Source: Floridanema evergladense (lineage in GTDB: Bacteria > Cyanobacteriota > Cyanobacteriia > Cyanobacteriales > Aerosakkonemataceae). Taken from it: a DNA stretch of 64,000 nucleotides. The stretch lies in NCBI RefSeq assembly GCF_041929205.1, contig NZ_JBHFNT010000054.1, one strand, 5' to 3'. A program made the position numbers and the translations under genes. The notes below the pieces were generated by a model. That model saw only the letters and a list, made by a program, of their open reading frames with translations, did not search any database and was not told the origin of the DNA. Shown one piece after another: positions 1 through 9,077 of this stretch; position 1 is the first letter of the stretch; each line of letters opens with the position of its first letter.

Positions 1-803
1 AACTTGGTCAGCGCGTTATGATTGTAGGTTGCGACCCCAAAGCAGACTCCACCCGTTTGATGCTGCACAGCAAAGCCCAAACCACAATTCTACACTTAGC
101 TGCTGAACGGGGCGCTGTTGAAGATTTGGAACTCGAAGAAGTATTGCTCACAGGCTACCGCGATGTACGTTGCGTTGAGTCTGGCGGTCCAGAACCAGGT
201 GTAGGTTGCGCTGGACGTGGCATCATCACCGCCATCAACTTCTTAGAAGAAAATGGCGCTTATGAAGACCTCGATTTCGTATCTTATGACGTATTAGGCG
301 ACGTTGTGTGCGGTGGTTTCGCAATGCCTATCCGTGAAGGAAAAGCACAAGAAATCTACATCGTTACCTCTGGTGAAATGATGGCGATGTACGCAGCAAA
401 CAACATTGCTCGTGGTATTCTCAAATACGCTCACTCAGGCGGTGTACGTTTAGGTGGTTTAATCTGCAACAGCCGTAAAGTTGACCGGGAACTCGAACTA
501 ATCGAAACCTTGGCAGCACGTCTGAACACCCAAATGATTCACTTCGTTCCTCGCGACAACATCGTTCAACACGCTGAACTGCGCCGCATGACCGTAATTG
601 AATATGCTCCCGACAGCAACCAAGCTGAAGAGTACCGCACATTAGCTAAGAAGATCATCGACAACAAGAAACTCACCGTTCCTACTCCAATCACAATGGA
701 CGAATTGGAAGATCTGTTGGTTGAATTCGGTATCTTGGGCGGTGAAGAAGAGTACCAAAAAGCAGTGCAAGCAGACCAACAAAAAGCAGCTGCTGTAGTC
801 TAA
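1..803 (+). CDS. nifH: Nitrogenase iron protein NifH (5' end outside the window)
   Basis: This is dinitrogenase reductase, the homodimeric Fe4S4 protein that passes electrons to NifDK with ATP hydrolysis in the cytoplasm. The reading frame is open from the first bases of the window, so about 30 N-terminal residues with the P-loop lie outside it. Visible hallmarks are VGCDPKADSTRL, the cluster-ligand region VGCAGRGI, which also holds the Arg that is ADP-ribosylated in some bacteria, and the second cluster Cys in DVVCGGFAMP. The C-terminus (EEEYQKAVQADQQKAAAVV) is complete. nifD follows in the same direction after about 120 bp. The identification is certain; only the start is missing. Confidence 0.98.
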   Translation, partial: LGQRVMIVGCDPKADSTRLMLHSKAQTTILHLAAERGAVEDLELEEVLLTGYRDVRCVESGGPEPGVGCAGRGIITAINFLEENGAYEDLDFVSYDVLGDVVCGGFAMPIREGKAQEIYIVTSGEMMAMYAANNIARGILKYAHSGGVRLGGLICNSRKVDRELELIETLAARLNTQMIHFVPRDNIVQHAELRRMTVIEYAPDSNQAEEYRTLAKKIIDNKKLTVPTPITMDELEDLLVEFGILGGEEEYQKAVQADQQKAAAVV

Positions 804-848
804 TCCGTAATCTGTTGGGAATAGGAAATATAGATAGGGAGAAAAATT

Positions 849-903
849 TCTCTACTCCCTACCCTCCTCCCTTTCCCTACTCCCTACCTCCCTACTCCCT
901 ACA
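849..903. repeat. Short tandem repeats (ACTCCCT-type) between nifH and nifD
   Basis: This is a pyrimidine-rich run built from imperfect seven-base units of the type ACTCCCT and CCCTACT. It resembles the short tandemly repeated repetitive (STRR) sequences of filamentous cyanobacteria. It fills most of the nifH-nifD spacer. Confidence 0.7.
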
Positions 904-924
904 TTGAAACGAGGCGCACCAATC

Positions 925-2394
925 ATGACAACAACCAACATACCCACAACGAACGAAGAGAAAAAAGAACTACTTAAAGAAATTATTGAAGCTTACCCAG
1001 AGAAAGGCGGTAAGAAACGGGCAAAACACCTCAACGTATACGAAGAAGGAAAATCTGATTGCGGAGTTAAATCCAACATCAAATCGGTTCCGGGAGTAAT
1101 GACCACTCGTGGTTGCGCTTATGCAGGTGCAAAAGGTGTGGTTTGGGGACCAGTCAAGGATATGATCCACATAAGTCACGGCCCTGTTGGTTGTGGTTAC
1201 TATTCCTGGTCTGGTCGTCGTAACTATTACATCGGTATTACAGGTGTTGATACCTTCGGCACCATGCAGTTTACCTCCGACTTCCAAGAAAAAGACATCG
1301 TATTTGGCGGTGACAAAAAACTGGCAAAATTGATCGATGAAATGGAAGAACTCTTCCCCTTAAGCAAAGGGATTACCATTGAATCTGAATGTCCCATTGG
1401 TTTGATTGGGGATGACATCGAAGCAGTCGCCAAGAAGAAAGCTAAAGAGACAGGTAAGCCAGTAGTGCCTGTACGTTGCGAAGGTTTCCGGGGTGTTTCT
1501 CAATCTTTAGGACACCACATTGCTAACGACACAGTAAGAGACTGGGTACTACCTAAAGCAGACGAATACCGTCAAACTCCTGATGGTTTTGTTCCCGGCC
1601 CTTATGATGTGAACATCATCGGTGACTATAACATCGGTGGAGACATCTGGCCCTCTCGCATTCTGTTAGAAGAAATCGGCTTGCGCGTACTTTGCCAATT
1701 CTCTGGCGATGGTACATTCAACGAAGTAGTAATGACCCCGTTAGCAAAACTCAACCTCATCCACTGCTATCGGTCCATGAACTACATCTGCCGTCACATG
1801 GAAGAAGCTTACGGTATTCCTTGGATTGAATACAACTTCTTCGGCCCAACTCAAATTGCTTACTCTCTACGCAAAATCGCCTCGAAATTTGACGAAACAA
1901 TTCAAGCCAAAGCAGAGGAAGTTATCGCCAGATACCAACCCCAAGCAGAAGCCATTGTTGAAAAATATCGCTCTCGTTTGGGTGGCAAAACCGTAATGAT
2001 GATGGTTGGTGGTCTGCGTCCACGTCACATTGTCCCAGCTTTTGAAGATTTGGGAATGAATGTGATTGGTACAGGTTATGAATTCGGTCACAACGACGAC
2101 TATAAACGTACTGCGGAATACATCGAAGACGGCACCATTATTTATGATGACGTTTCTGGTTACGAATTCGAGAAATTAGCTGAAAATTTGAAACCAGATT
2201 TGATCGCTGCTGGAATTAAAGAAAAATACGTCTTCCATAAGATGGCGTTACCATTCCGGCAAATGCACTCCTGGGATTACTCTGGCCCATATCACGGCTA
2301 TGACGGATTTGCAGTGTTTGCACGCGACATGGATTTGGCAATCAACAACCCAACTTGGAGTTTGATTAAAGCTCCTTGGAAGAACGAAGACTAA
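925..2394 (+). CDS. nifD: Nitrogenase MoFe protein alpha chain NifD
   Basis: This is the alpha subunit of dinitrogenase, which carries FeMo-co and half of the P-cluster. P-cluster ligands are seen at Cys64 (GCAYAG), Cys90 (GPVGCGYY) and Cys156 (ESECPIG). FeMo-co ligands are Cys289 (NYICRHM) and His448 (RQMHSWDYSG). At 489 residues it has the usual cyanobacterial length. I chose the ATG at 925 rather than the in-frame TTG at 904 because the protein then begins MTTTNIPT and a GAGG lies about 10 bases upstream. The gene is uninterrupted, so there is no 11-kb nifD excision element of the Anabaena sp. PCC 7120 kind. Confidence 0.98.
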   Translation: MTTTNIPTTNEEKKELLKEIIEAYPEKGGKKRAKHLNVYEEGKSDCGVKSNIKSVPGVMTTRGCAYAGAKGVVWGPVKDMIHISHGPVGCGYYSWSGRRNYYIGITGVDTFGTMQFTSDFQEKDIVFGGDKKLAKLIDEMEELFPLSKGITIESECPIGLIGDDIEAVAKKKAKETGKPVVPVRCEGFRGVSQSLGHHIANDTVRDWVLPKADEYRQTPDGFVPGPYDVNIIGDYNIGGDIWPSRILLEEIGLRVLCQFSGDGTFNEVVMTPLAKLNLIHCYRSMNYICRHMEEAYGIPWIEYNFFGPTQIAYSLRKIASKFDETIQAKAEEVIARYQPQAEAIVEKYRSRLGGKTVMMMVGGLRPRHIVPAFEDLGMNVIGTGYEFGHNDDYKRTAEYIEDGTIIYDDVSGYEFEKLAENLKPDLIAAGIKEKYVFHKMALPFRQMHSWDYSGPYHGYDGFAVFARDMDLAINNPTWSLIKAPWKNED

Positions 2395-2403
2395 GGACTA
2401 GTC

Positions 2404-2436
2404 TGGGGACTAGGGACTGGGGACTGGGGACTGGGA
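2404..2436. repeat. GGGGACT heptamer array downstream of nifD
   Basis: About four tandem copies of GGGGACT follow the nifD stop codon. The same unit recurs at 4088-4115 and, inside a coding region, at 28047-28083. Confidence 0.75.
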
Positions 2437-2542
2437 AATTTAGCTTTTCGATTCGATTTCCTTTAGTCACCTCCTCTTACCTTCCCCGCACTGCACACTA
2501 CAGAAGAAGTCCAGACAGTAGCGAAAACATAGGAGAAAAATC

Positions 2543-4081
2543 ATGGCTCAGAACGATGTAAATAAAGTTGCCGACCACTTTGACCTATTCCACCAACCAG
2601 AATATCAAGAACTGTTCGAGAACAAAAAACAATTTGAAGGCAGACATTCGGACGAAGAAATCGATCGGGTACGCGAATGGACAAAAAGTTGGGAATATCG
2701 GGAAAAGAACTTTTCTCGTGAAGCGTTAACAGTTAACCCAGCGAAAGCTTGCCAACCTTTAGGTGCGATTTTTGCGGCTGCTGGTTTTGAAGGTACTCTA
2801 CCTTTCGTACATGGTTCTCAAGGTTGCGTTGCTTATTTCCGTACTCATTTAACCCGGAATTACAAAGAACCATTCTCTGCGGTTTCTTCTTCGATGACTG
2901 AAGATGCGGCGGTGTTCGGTGGTTTGCAAAACATGATTGAAGGTTTAGCAAACTGTTATGCTCTTTACAAGCCAAAAATGATTGCTCTGTGTACAACTTG
3001 TATGGCAGAAGTAATCGGTGATGACTTGGGTGCATTTATCACCACTTCTAAGACTCAAGGTTCTGTTCCACAAGATTTCCCAGTTCCTTACGCTCATACT
3101 CCTAGTTTTGTGGGTTCTCACATTACTGGTTATGACAATATGATGAAGGGTATTCTTTCTTGCTTGACTAAGGATAAGAAGACAGAAACCAAGAATGGCA
3201 AATGGAACTTTATTCCTGGTTTTGATGCTTATACCAGCAATATTCGGGAATTGAAGAGAATCTTCAATTTGATGGGTGTTAATTACACTGTTTTGGCTGA
3301 CAATTCGGATTCTTTTGATGCTCCGAATGAAGGCGAATTTGTGATGTACAATGGTCTGACAACTTTGGAAGAAGGTGCAGATTCCATTAATGCTGAAGGT
3401 ACGATTTCTTTCCAAGCATACGCTACAGAAAAGACCCTCAGCTATATCAATACTGAATGGAAACAAGAAACCGCTGTTTATCGTCCAGTTGGTATTCGCG
3501 GTACTGATGAATTCTTGCAAGCGCTTTCTAAGATTACTGGACAACCAATTCCTCGCCAATTAGAAATTGAACGGGGTCGCGCTATTGACGCAATGAACGA
3601 TTCCCAAGCTTGGTTGCATGGCAAAAAGATTGCTATGTACGGCGATCCTGATTTGGTAATGGGATTAATTAGCTTCTTGTTGGAAGTTGGTGCAGAACCT
3701 ACTCACATTGTTGTTACTAACAGCAACGAAAAATTTGAAGCTGAAGCAAAAGCTTTGTTAGCTTCTAGTCCTTATGGTGCTGGTGCAACTGTTTGGGGTG
3801 GCAAAGACTTGTGGCACTTACGCAGCTTGATCTTCACTGAACCAGTTGATTTGTTGATTGGTAACTCCTACGGTAAGTACCTGTGGCGTGATATCGGTGT
3901 GCCCCTGGTTCGCATTGGCTATCCTATTTTCGATCGCCATCACTTACACCGCTATCCTATCTATGGCTACCAAGGTGCTTTGAACTTACTCAATTGGATT
4001 GTTAACACTATCCTCGATGAGTTGGATCGCAAGACTGACATTCCTGGTAAGACTGATATTTCCTTTGACTTGATTCGGTAG
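2543..4081 (+). CDS. nifK: Nitrogenase MoFe protein beta chain NifK
   Basis: This is the beta subunit of dinitrogenase and shares the P-cluster with NifD. The P-cluster Cys ligands fall at residues 70 (KACQPLG), 95 (GSQGCVAY) and 153 (CTTCMAEVIGDD), the same numbers as in the Azotobacter protein. Its 512 residues are normal for cyanobacteria. An AGGAG ribosome site at 2531-2535 sits seven bases before the ATG. It lies 148 bp after nifD and is probably part of the nifHDK transcript. No excision element interrupts it. Confidence 0.98.
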   Translation: MAQNDVNKVADHFDLFHQPEYQELFENKKQFEGRHSDEEIDRVREWTKSWEYREKNFSREALTVNPAKACQPLGAIFAAAGFEGTLPFVHGSQGCVAYFRTHLTRNYKEPFSAVSSSMTEDAAVFGGLQNMIEGLANCYALYKPKMIALCTTCMAEVIGDDLGAFITTSKTQGSVPQDFPVPYAHTPSFVGSHITGYDNMMKGILSCLTKDKKTETKNGKWNFIPGFDAYTSNIRELKRIFNLMGVNYTVLADNSDSFDAPNEGEFVMYNGLTTLEEGADSINAEGTISFQAYATEKTLSYINTEWKQETAVYRPVGIRGTDEFLQALSKITGQPIPRQLEIERGRAIDAMNDSQAWLHGKKIAMYGDPDLVMGLISFLLEVGAEPTHIVVTNSNEKFEAEAKALLASSPYGAGATVWGGKDLWHLRSLIFTEPVDLLIGNSYGKYLWRDIGVPLVRIGYPIFDRHHLHRYPIYGYQGALNLLNWIVNTILDELDRKTDIPGKTDISFDLIR

Positions 4082-4087
4082 AGGTGA

Positions 4088-4171
4088 TTGGGGACTGGGG
4101 ACTGGGGACTGGGTAATTCTCTTTCCCCTACCCTCTACCCCCTAACCCCTACCCCCTAACCCCTAACCCCT
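4088..4171. repeat. Compound heptamer repeats between nifK and the next gene
   Basis: Three copies of GGGGACT are followed, after a short AT stretch, by six or more imperfect copies of AACCCCT or TACCCCC. These are two different STRR units side by side in one spacer. Confidence 0.75.
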
Positions 4172-4192
4172 CTCTACTTGGTTTTGATAACA

Positions 4193-4504
4193 ATGGCAAC
4201 TATTACTCACGATCACGATTATCCGATTCCTAGAGGTCGTCCTGGTTTTGATATTTTATTTCCGTTGCGGCAGTGGGTTGATAATTTAGAGGTAAGCGAT
4301 CGCAAATTAGCTCATTTCCTTTGTAAGTTTATTCCCTGTTGCTGCCCTTTTGAAAGAGATGTGACTTTATTGGGTCACACTTTTCATATCCCCCCTCTTT
4401 GTAAATTAAATCCTCTGTATTACGAATTTGTTTCTTTGCGTCTCCGCGCCCTTTGTTACCTTGCTGATGATTGCGGTGAGGATGTCAGCAAATACCTCTG
4501 TTAA
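4193..4504 (+). CDS. Mo-dependent nitrogenase C-terminal-domain protein
   Basis: This 103-residue protein matches the small cyanobacterial family named after the Mo-nitrogenase C-terminus domain (Mo_nitro_C, PF06967). Members are commonly encoded just after nifK. The function is not established. Seven Cys residues are present, four of them clustered in the segment CKFIPCCCPFERD, and the N-terminus is rich in His and Asp (THDHDYPIP). The ATG at 4193 is preferred over an upstream TTG at 4178. It lies between nifK and nifE, so a role tied to nitrogenase is an inference from position. The family assignment is from memory of its conserved pattern. Confidence 0.85.
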   Translation: MATITHDHDYPIPRGRPGFDILFPLRQWVDNLEVSDRKLAHFLCKFIPCCCPFERDVTLLGHTFHIPPLCKLNPLYYEFVSLRLRALCYLADDCGEDVSKYLC

Positions 4505-4618
4505 TGGGTAATAGGTAATCGGTAATAAGTAATCGGAAATCACCAATTACCAAAAACCAATTACCAATGACCAAGAACTAATCAAGAATTACCAATTACC
4601 AATTACCAATTACCAGGA
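4505..4618. repeat. ACCAATT / TAATCGG heptamer repeats upstream of nifE
   Basis: The whole spacer is degenerate heptamers: GGTAATA and TAATCGG units, then their complement-like ACCAATT units, with four nearly perfect copies just before the nifE ribosome site. The two halves are partly inverted relative to each other and could fold into a hairpin in the nifE leader. Confidence 0.75.
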
Positions 4619-4623
4619 GAGTC

Positions 4624-5994
4624 ATGAAAATTACTCAAGGTAAAATCAACGAACTTCTTAACGAGAAAGCTTGCGAACATAATCACCACAAAGACGGGCA
4701 AAAGAAGAATAAATCTTGTACGCAACAAGCCCAACCTGGTGCTGCTCAAGGTGGTTGTGCTTTTGATGGAGCTAGTATTGCTTTAGTACCTGTTACAGAT
4801 GTAGCGCATTTGGTTCATGGGCCGATCGCTTGTGCGGGAAATTCTTGGGGAAGTCGCGGCAGTCTTTCTTCTGGCCCTAGTCTTTACAAGATGGGTTTTA
4901 CCACCGACTTAAATGAAAATGATGTGATTTTTGGTGGTGAAAAAAGGCTCTACAAAGCAATTGTAGATGTGCAAAATCGTTACCAACCAGCGGCGGTTTT
5001 TGTTTATTCAACTTGTGTAACTGCGTTGATTGGTGATGATTTAGATGCTGTTTGTCATGCTGCTTCCCAAAAGATTGGGATTCCGGTAATTCCAGTTAAT
5101 TCTCCCGGTTTTGTTGGCAGCAAAAACTTGGGTAATCGCATCGGTGGCGAATCATTATTAGAATATGTTGTCGGAACTGAGGAACCAGAATATACCACTC
5201 CTTACGACATTAATTTGATTGGGGAGTACAACATTGCTGGGGAAATGTGGGGTGTTCTACCTTTATTTGAAAAGTTAGGCATTCGTGTTCTGGCAAAAAT
5301 TACAGGTGATGCCCGTTACAAGGAAATTTGCACCGCCCATCGCGCCAAACTCAATGTGATGATCTGCTCAAAAGCGCTGATCAACATGGGGAGAAAGATG
5401 GAAGAAAAGTATGGGATTCCTTTCATTGAAGAGTCGTTTTACGGCGTTGATGATATGAATCGTTGCTTGCGAAATATTGCCGCTAAAATTGGCGATGCAG
5501 ATTTGCAAGAACGAGTGGAAAAATTGATTGTTGAGGAGACAGAAAAGCTCGATCGAGCCCTTGCACCTTATCGCGCCCGGTTACAAGGTAAACGAGTGGT
5601 ACTTTACACAGGTGGCGTAAAAAGTTGGTCGATTATTTCCGCTGCTAAAGATTTAGGAATGGAAGTAGTTGCCACTAGTACGAAGAAAAGTACCGAAGAA
5701 GATAAGGCAAGAATTAAAGAATTGCTGGGCAAAGACGGCATGATGTTGGAAAAGGGAAATGCTGCCGAGTTACTGAATGTAATTGAGAAAACTAGGGCAG
5801 ATATGTTGATTGCTGGAGGCAGAAATCAATACACAGCTTTAAAAGCAAAAATTCCTTTCCTTGATATTAACCAAGAACGCCATCATCCCTACGCAGGTTA
5901 TGAAGGAATGGTGGAAATGGCAAGGGAATTAGACGAAGCACTTCACAGTCCAATTTGGGAACAAGTACGTCAACCTGCACCTTGGGATAATTAG
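4624..5994 (+). CDS. nifE: Nitrogenase cofactor scaffold subunit NifE
   Basis: NifE pairs with NifN as the scaffold on which the NifB-co precursor is matured to FeMo-co. The 456-residue protein is a NifD paralogue. Family features are GGCAFDGA with Cys45, HGPIACAGNSWGSRG, YSTCVTALIGDD and the C-terminal PYAGYEGMVEMARELD. A CAGGAG ribosome site precedes the ATG. nifN follows after 118 bp of repeat sequence. The gene is intact, with no excision element. Confidence 0.97.
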   Translation: MKITQGKINELLNEKACEHNHHKDGQKKNKSCTQQAQPGAAQGGCAFDGASIALVPVTDVAHLVHGPIACAGNSWGSRGSLSSGPSLYKMGFTTDLNENDVIFGGEKRLYKAIVDVQNRYQPAAVFVYSTCVTALIGDDLDAVCHAASQKIGIPVIPVNSPGFVGSKNLGNRIGGESLLEYVVGTEEPEYTTPYDINLIGEYNIAGEMWGVLPLFEKLGIRVLAKITGDARYKEICTAHRAKLNVMICSKALINMGRKMEEKYGIPFIEESFYGVDDMNRCLRNIAAKIGDADLQERVEKLIVEETEKLDRALAPYRARLQGKRVVLYTGGVKSWSIISAAKDLGMEVVATSTKKSTEEDKARIKELLGKDGMMLEKGNAAELLNVIEKTRADMLIAGGRNQYTALKAKIPFLDINQERHHPYAGYEGMVEMARELDEALHSPIWEQVRQPAPWDN

Positions 5995-6106
5995 TTTTGA
6001 GTTCTAAGTTTTGAGTTTTGAGTTATGGAAAATAATTTTTAATTCAAAACTCAAACCTCGAAACTAGTAATTAACTCAAAACTCAACACTCAAAACTCAT
6101 AACTCT
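5995..6106. repeat. GTTTTGA / TCAAAAC repeats between nifE and nifN
   Basis: Copies of AGTTTTG on the left (6000-6024) face copies of CAAAACT on the right (6045-6103). The transcript could therefore pair across the spacer into a long, imperfect stem. The unit recurs at 49463-49484. Confidence 0.65.
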
Positions 6107-6112
6107 TGAATT

Positions 6113-7420
6113 ATGGCTACTGTACTTAACCCCAAAAAACCCGTTGCTGTTAATCCTCTCAAACAATCTCAACCGCTAGGTGCAGCGTTAGCTTTCTTAG
6201 GTTTGAAGGGAATGATGCCTTTATTTCATGGTTCCCAAGGTTGCACAGCTTTTGCTAAAGTAATGTTGGTGCGGCACTTCCGAGAAGCGATTCCTTTAAG
6301 CACTACGGCGATGACGGAAGTTACCACAATTTTAGGGGGAGAAGATAACATCCAAACGGCGATTTTAACTCTGTTGGAAAAGGCAAAACCGGAAATAATT
6401 GGTCTTTGTACAACAGGGTTAACGGAAACTAGAGGTGATGATATGGAAGGTATCATCAAACAGATTAAAAAACGCCATGAAAGTATCAATGAGTTACCTT
6501 TAGTTTACGTTTCTACTCCTGATTTTAAGGGTGCTTTGCAAGATGGTTATGCTGCTGCTATTGAAGGGATTGTAGGTCAAATTCCAGAGAAGAGTGAAAC
6601 GCAAAAAGATCAAGTCACAATTTTAGTGAGTTCGGCTTTTGCGCCTGGAGATGTGGAGGAGATTAAGGAGATTGTAACTGCTTTTGGGTTAAAAGCGATC
6701 GCAATTCCCGACCTTTCTCAATCGCTAGATGGGCACTTAACTGATGGTGATTTTAGTGCTGTCACTACAGGCGGAACAAGTGTAGCCGAGTTGCGGAGTG
6801 TGGGTGCTTCTGCTTTCACTTTAGCTATTGGTGAAAGTATGAGGGGTGCAGCCGAAATTTTACAGCAAAGATTCGGCACCGAATATCAAGTTTTTACCCG
6901 ACTAACAGGGTTAAAAGTTGTTGATGATTTTCTCGTCAAACTATCCCAATTAAGTGGGCAACCTATTCCGCAAAAATATCGCCACCAGCGCGGACAATTG
7001 CAGGATGCCATGTTAGATACTCACTTCTATTTTGGACGGAAGAAAATATCTTTGGGATTGGAACCAGATTTGTTATATTCGACTAGCTGTTTTTTACAGG
7101 AAATGGGGGCAGAAATTCAAGCTGCTATCACTACTACCCAGTCACCTTTATTAGCAGAAATACCTGTAGAATCTGTAACAATTGGTGATTTAGAAGACCT
7201 GGAAAATTTGGCAGTTGGTTCGGATTTGTTGATTACTAATTCCCAAGGTAAGAGGGTTAGTAAGAAACTAGGTATACCCCTTTATCGCCAGGGTTTACCG
7301 ATTTACGATCGCTTAGGCAACGGTCACTTTGCCTCCGTTGGTTATCGCGGAACCAAAGAGGTTTTATTCCGAATTGGTAACATTTTGTTGGAAGAAGAAG
7401 AAACAAAAAATAAACATTAA
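6113..7420 (+). CDS. nifN: Nitrogenase cofactor scaffold subunit NifN
   Basis: NifN is the beta-like partner of NifE in the FeMo-co assembly scaffold. The 435-residue protein aligns by pattern with NifK: NPLKQSQPLGAALAFLG, FHGSQGCTAFAKV, TAMTEVTTILGG, LCTTGLTETRGDDM and the C-terminal FASVGYRGTKEVLFRIGN. In the position of NifK Cys153 it has a Gly (CTTGL), as expected for NifN, which does not carry a P-cluster. No clear ribosome site precedes the ATG, which lies just after the repeat-filled spacer. Confidence 0.96.
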   Translation: MATVLNPKKPVAVNPLKQSQPLGAALAFLGLKGMMPLFHGSQGCTAFAKVMLVRHFREAIPLSTTAMTEVTTILGGEDNIQTAILTLLEKAKPEIIGLCTTGLTETRGDDMEGIIKQIKKRHESINELPLVYVSTPDFKGALQDGYAAAIEGIVGQIPEKSETQKDQVTILVSSAFAPGDVEEIKEIVTAFGLKAIAIPDLSQSLDGHLTDGDFSAVTTGGTSVAELRSVGASAFTLAIGESMRGAAEILQQRFGTEYQVFTRLTGLKVVDDFLVKLSQLSGQPIPQKYRHQRGQLQDAMLDTHFYFGRKKISLGLEPDLLYSTSCFLQEMGAEIQAAITTTQSPLLAEIPVESVTIGDLEDLENLAVGSDLLITNSQGKRVSKKLGIPLYRQGLPIYDRLGNGHFASVGYRGTKEVLFRIGNILLEEEETKNKH

Positions 7421-7466
7421 ATAATTCTATTCTTCCGATAATTCAAACAAAAAAAGGAGTATACTT

Positions 7467-7868
7467 ATGAAAATTGCATTTGCTACAAGTGACAAAGTTC
7501 ATATTAACGCTCACTTTGGTTGGGCAAAGCAAATGACAGTTTATGAAGTGTCAACTGAGGGCTATAAATTAGTAGATACTATCCAATTTGATGGCGACCT
7601 CAAAGAAGATGGCACCGAGGATAAATTAGTTCCCAAACTAGAAGCTTTAGCTGACTGCACAATTGTCTATGTTGCAGCAATTGGCGGGAGTGCAGCTGCG
7701 AGATTAATTCGCAAAAACGTCACTCCAATTAAGTCAAAAACTGAAGAAGACGAAATTGATGATGTCCTGACAAGGTTAGTAGAAACCTTAAAAGGAAGTC
7801 CTCCACCTTGGCTGCGAAAAGCACTGCAACAAAGAGAAACAAAAGTCCAAGATTTTGAAGCAGAATAG
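7467..7868 (+). CDS. nifX: FeMo-cofactor carrier NifX
   Basis: NifX binds FeMo-co precursors (NifB-co, VK-cluster) and shuttles them toward NifEN and NifDK. The 133-residue protein is a single dinitrogenase iron-molybdenum cofactor-binding domain. It starts MKIAFATSDKVHINAHFGWA, where the NAHFG segment is the family hallmark, and contains YVAAIGGSAAARLIRKNVTPIK. An AAAGGAG site precedes the ATG by nine bases. It lies 46 bp after nifN. Confidence 0.95.
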   Translation: MKIAFATSDKVHINAHFGWAKQMTVYEVSTEGYKLVDTIQFDGDLKEDGTEDKLVPKLEALADCTIVYVAAIGGSAAARLIRKNVTPIKSKTEEDEIDDVLTRLVETLKGSPPPWLRKALQQRETKVQDFEAE

Positions 7869-7986
7869 GGCAGAACATTCGGAAACAAAGTTTAATATTT
7901 GAGTTAATAAATTGTTACCCGAATGCTTCTCCCTTACATGACGACTGGTAAATTTAGATACTTAATCAAGAGGCAATTGAAGTACA

Positions 7987-8466
7987 ATGACAACAACGGA
8001 AGCTACCCCCCAAGTTAGTGCTGAAGAGTTAATTAAAACTACACCACTTCTGCAAGAAATAGTCCGTCAACTCCGCGCCCACGATCCTTATGGTACTTTC
8101 CGTAATTGGTCGGATGAGTTGATTCTCAAACCTTACGTTGTAAGCAAAGAGCAAAAACGGAAGATTTCTGTTGATGGCGAAGTAGATCCAATTACTAAGT
8201 CTAGAATTATTACTTTCTATCGTGCGATCGCATCTTTAATCGAACAAGAAACTGGGTTACTTTCTCAAGTTGTCATCGATTTAAGTCATGAAGGTTTTGG
8301 CTGGGCTTTAGTATTCTCAGGTCGCTTACTGTTGGTATCAAAAACTCTGCGCGATGCCCAACGTTTCGGCTTTGACTCTTTGGAAAAATTGGTAGCTGAA
8401 GGCGAAAAAATTGCTAAATCTGCCATTGAATTAGGTAAAAAACATGGGGATGTTGCCCAGCTTTAG
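7987..8466 (+). CDS. NifX-associated nitrogen fixation protein (DUF269)
   Basis: This 159-residue protein belongs to the NifX-associated family (DUF269, PF03270), found next to nifX in many diazotrophs. Typical segments are LRAHDPYGTFRNWSDELILKPYVV and the later HEGFGWALVFSGRLLLVSKTLRDAQRFGF. Its biochemical role is not settled; it has been linked to FeMo-co assembly through gene neighbourhood. The 118-bp gap after nifX contains a small inverted repeat (CATTCGG and CCGAATG), which may partly separate the two transcripts. Confidence 0.93.
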   Translation: MTTTEATPQVSAEELIKTTPLLQEIVRQLRAHDPYGTFRNWSDELILKPYVVSKEQKRKISVDGEVDPITKSRIITFYRAIASLIEQETGLLSQVVIDLSHEGFGWALVFSGRLLLVSKTLRDAQRFGFDSLEKLVAEGEKIAKSAIELGKKHGDVAQL

Positions 8467-8517
8467 TCAACTGACTTTCGATTTAGAATTTTCGATTGAC
8501 TAAAAGGGAGAAAAACT

Positions 8518-8745
8518 ATGGTGCAAGCAGACGTTGCAACTTCCAACCAACCCAGCATTGAGGAGTTAAAAACTCAAATTAAACGCCTCAATAGCAAAGG
8601 TGGACAACTCAAAATGGAACTTCATGATTTAGCGGAAGGTTTACCAACTGACTTCGAGCAAATCATGGAAGTAGCTTCCAGAACCTACGAGCTTTATCGC
8701 GAGCTAGATGAACTGAAGAAACAACTAAAAGCACGGGAGCAATAA
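8518..8745 (+). CDS. CCE_0567-type metalloprotein (DUF683), nif-associated
   Basis: This 75-residue all-helical protein matches the small nif-associated family whose Cyanothece member CCE_0567 was described as a metal-binding four-helix protein. Two amphipathic helices are visible: SIEELKTQIKRLNSKGGQLKMELHDLAEGLP and DFEQIMEVASRTYELYRELDELKKQLK. GGGAG lies seven bases before the ATG. nifW starts two bases after the stop, so the pair is almost certainly cotranscribed. Confidence 0.9.
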   Translation: MVQADVATSNQPSIEELKTQIKRLNSKGGQLKMELHDLAEGLPTDFEQIMEVASRTYELYRELDELKKQLKAREQ

Positions 8746-8747
8746 AA

Positions 8748-9062
8748 ATGACACAGAGCCTAACTGATTTTCGCAAACTCACTGATGCTGAACAATATTT
8801 TCAGTTTTTCCAACTCCCTTACGATCAGCAATTGGTAAATGTGAATCGCTTGCACATTTTGAAGAAATTCTCTCATCTAATGGCTGAAATTGATACTAAT
8901 TTTCCTGCTGACAGTGATGAAGACAAATTAGACAAATACAAGGATGCTCTGATCGATTCTTATAACTTGTTCATCACTTCTTCTGGGGTAGAACAAAAGT
9001 TGTTCAAAGTGTTCAAAGAAAAGCCCAAAAATGTGGTTCTTCTCTCTGAGTTAGAAGCGTAA
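8748..9062 (+). CDS. nifW: Nitrogenase stabilizing/protective protein NifW
   Basis: NifW interacts with the MoFe protein and is linked to its maturation and protection from oxygen. The 104-residue protein has the family pattern: an acidic N-terminal LTDAEQYFQFFQLPYD, VNVNRLHILKKFS and the C-terminal VFKEKPKNVVLLSELE. Its ribosome site (GGGAG) lies inside the end of the upstream gene, a sign of translational coupling. hesA follows 15 bp downstream. Confidence 0.95.
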   Translation: MTQSLTDFRKLTDAEQYFQFFQLPYDQQLVNVNRLHILKKFSHLMAEIDTNFPADSDEDKLDKYKDALIDSYNLFITSSGVEQKLFKVFKEKPKNVVLLSELEA

Positions 9063-9077
9063 ATCAGGAGAATTCAA

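Noticed and set aside
2376..2561. Short plus-strand open frame between nifD and nifK
   Set aside because: It overlaps the nifD end and consists of translated GGGGACT repeats and leader sequence. There is no sign of a real protein.
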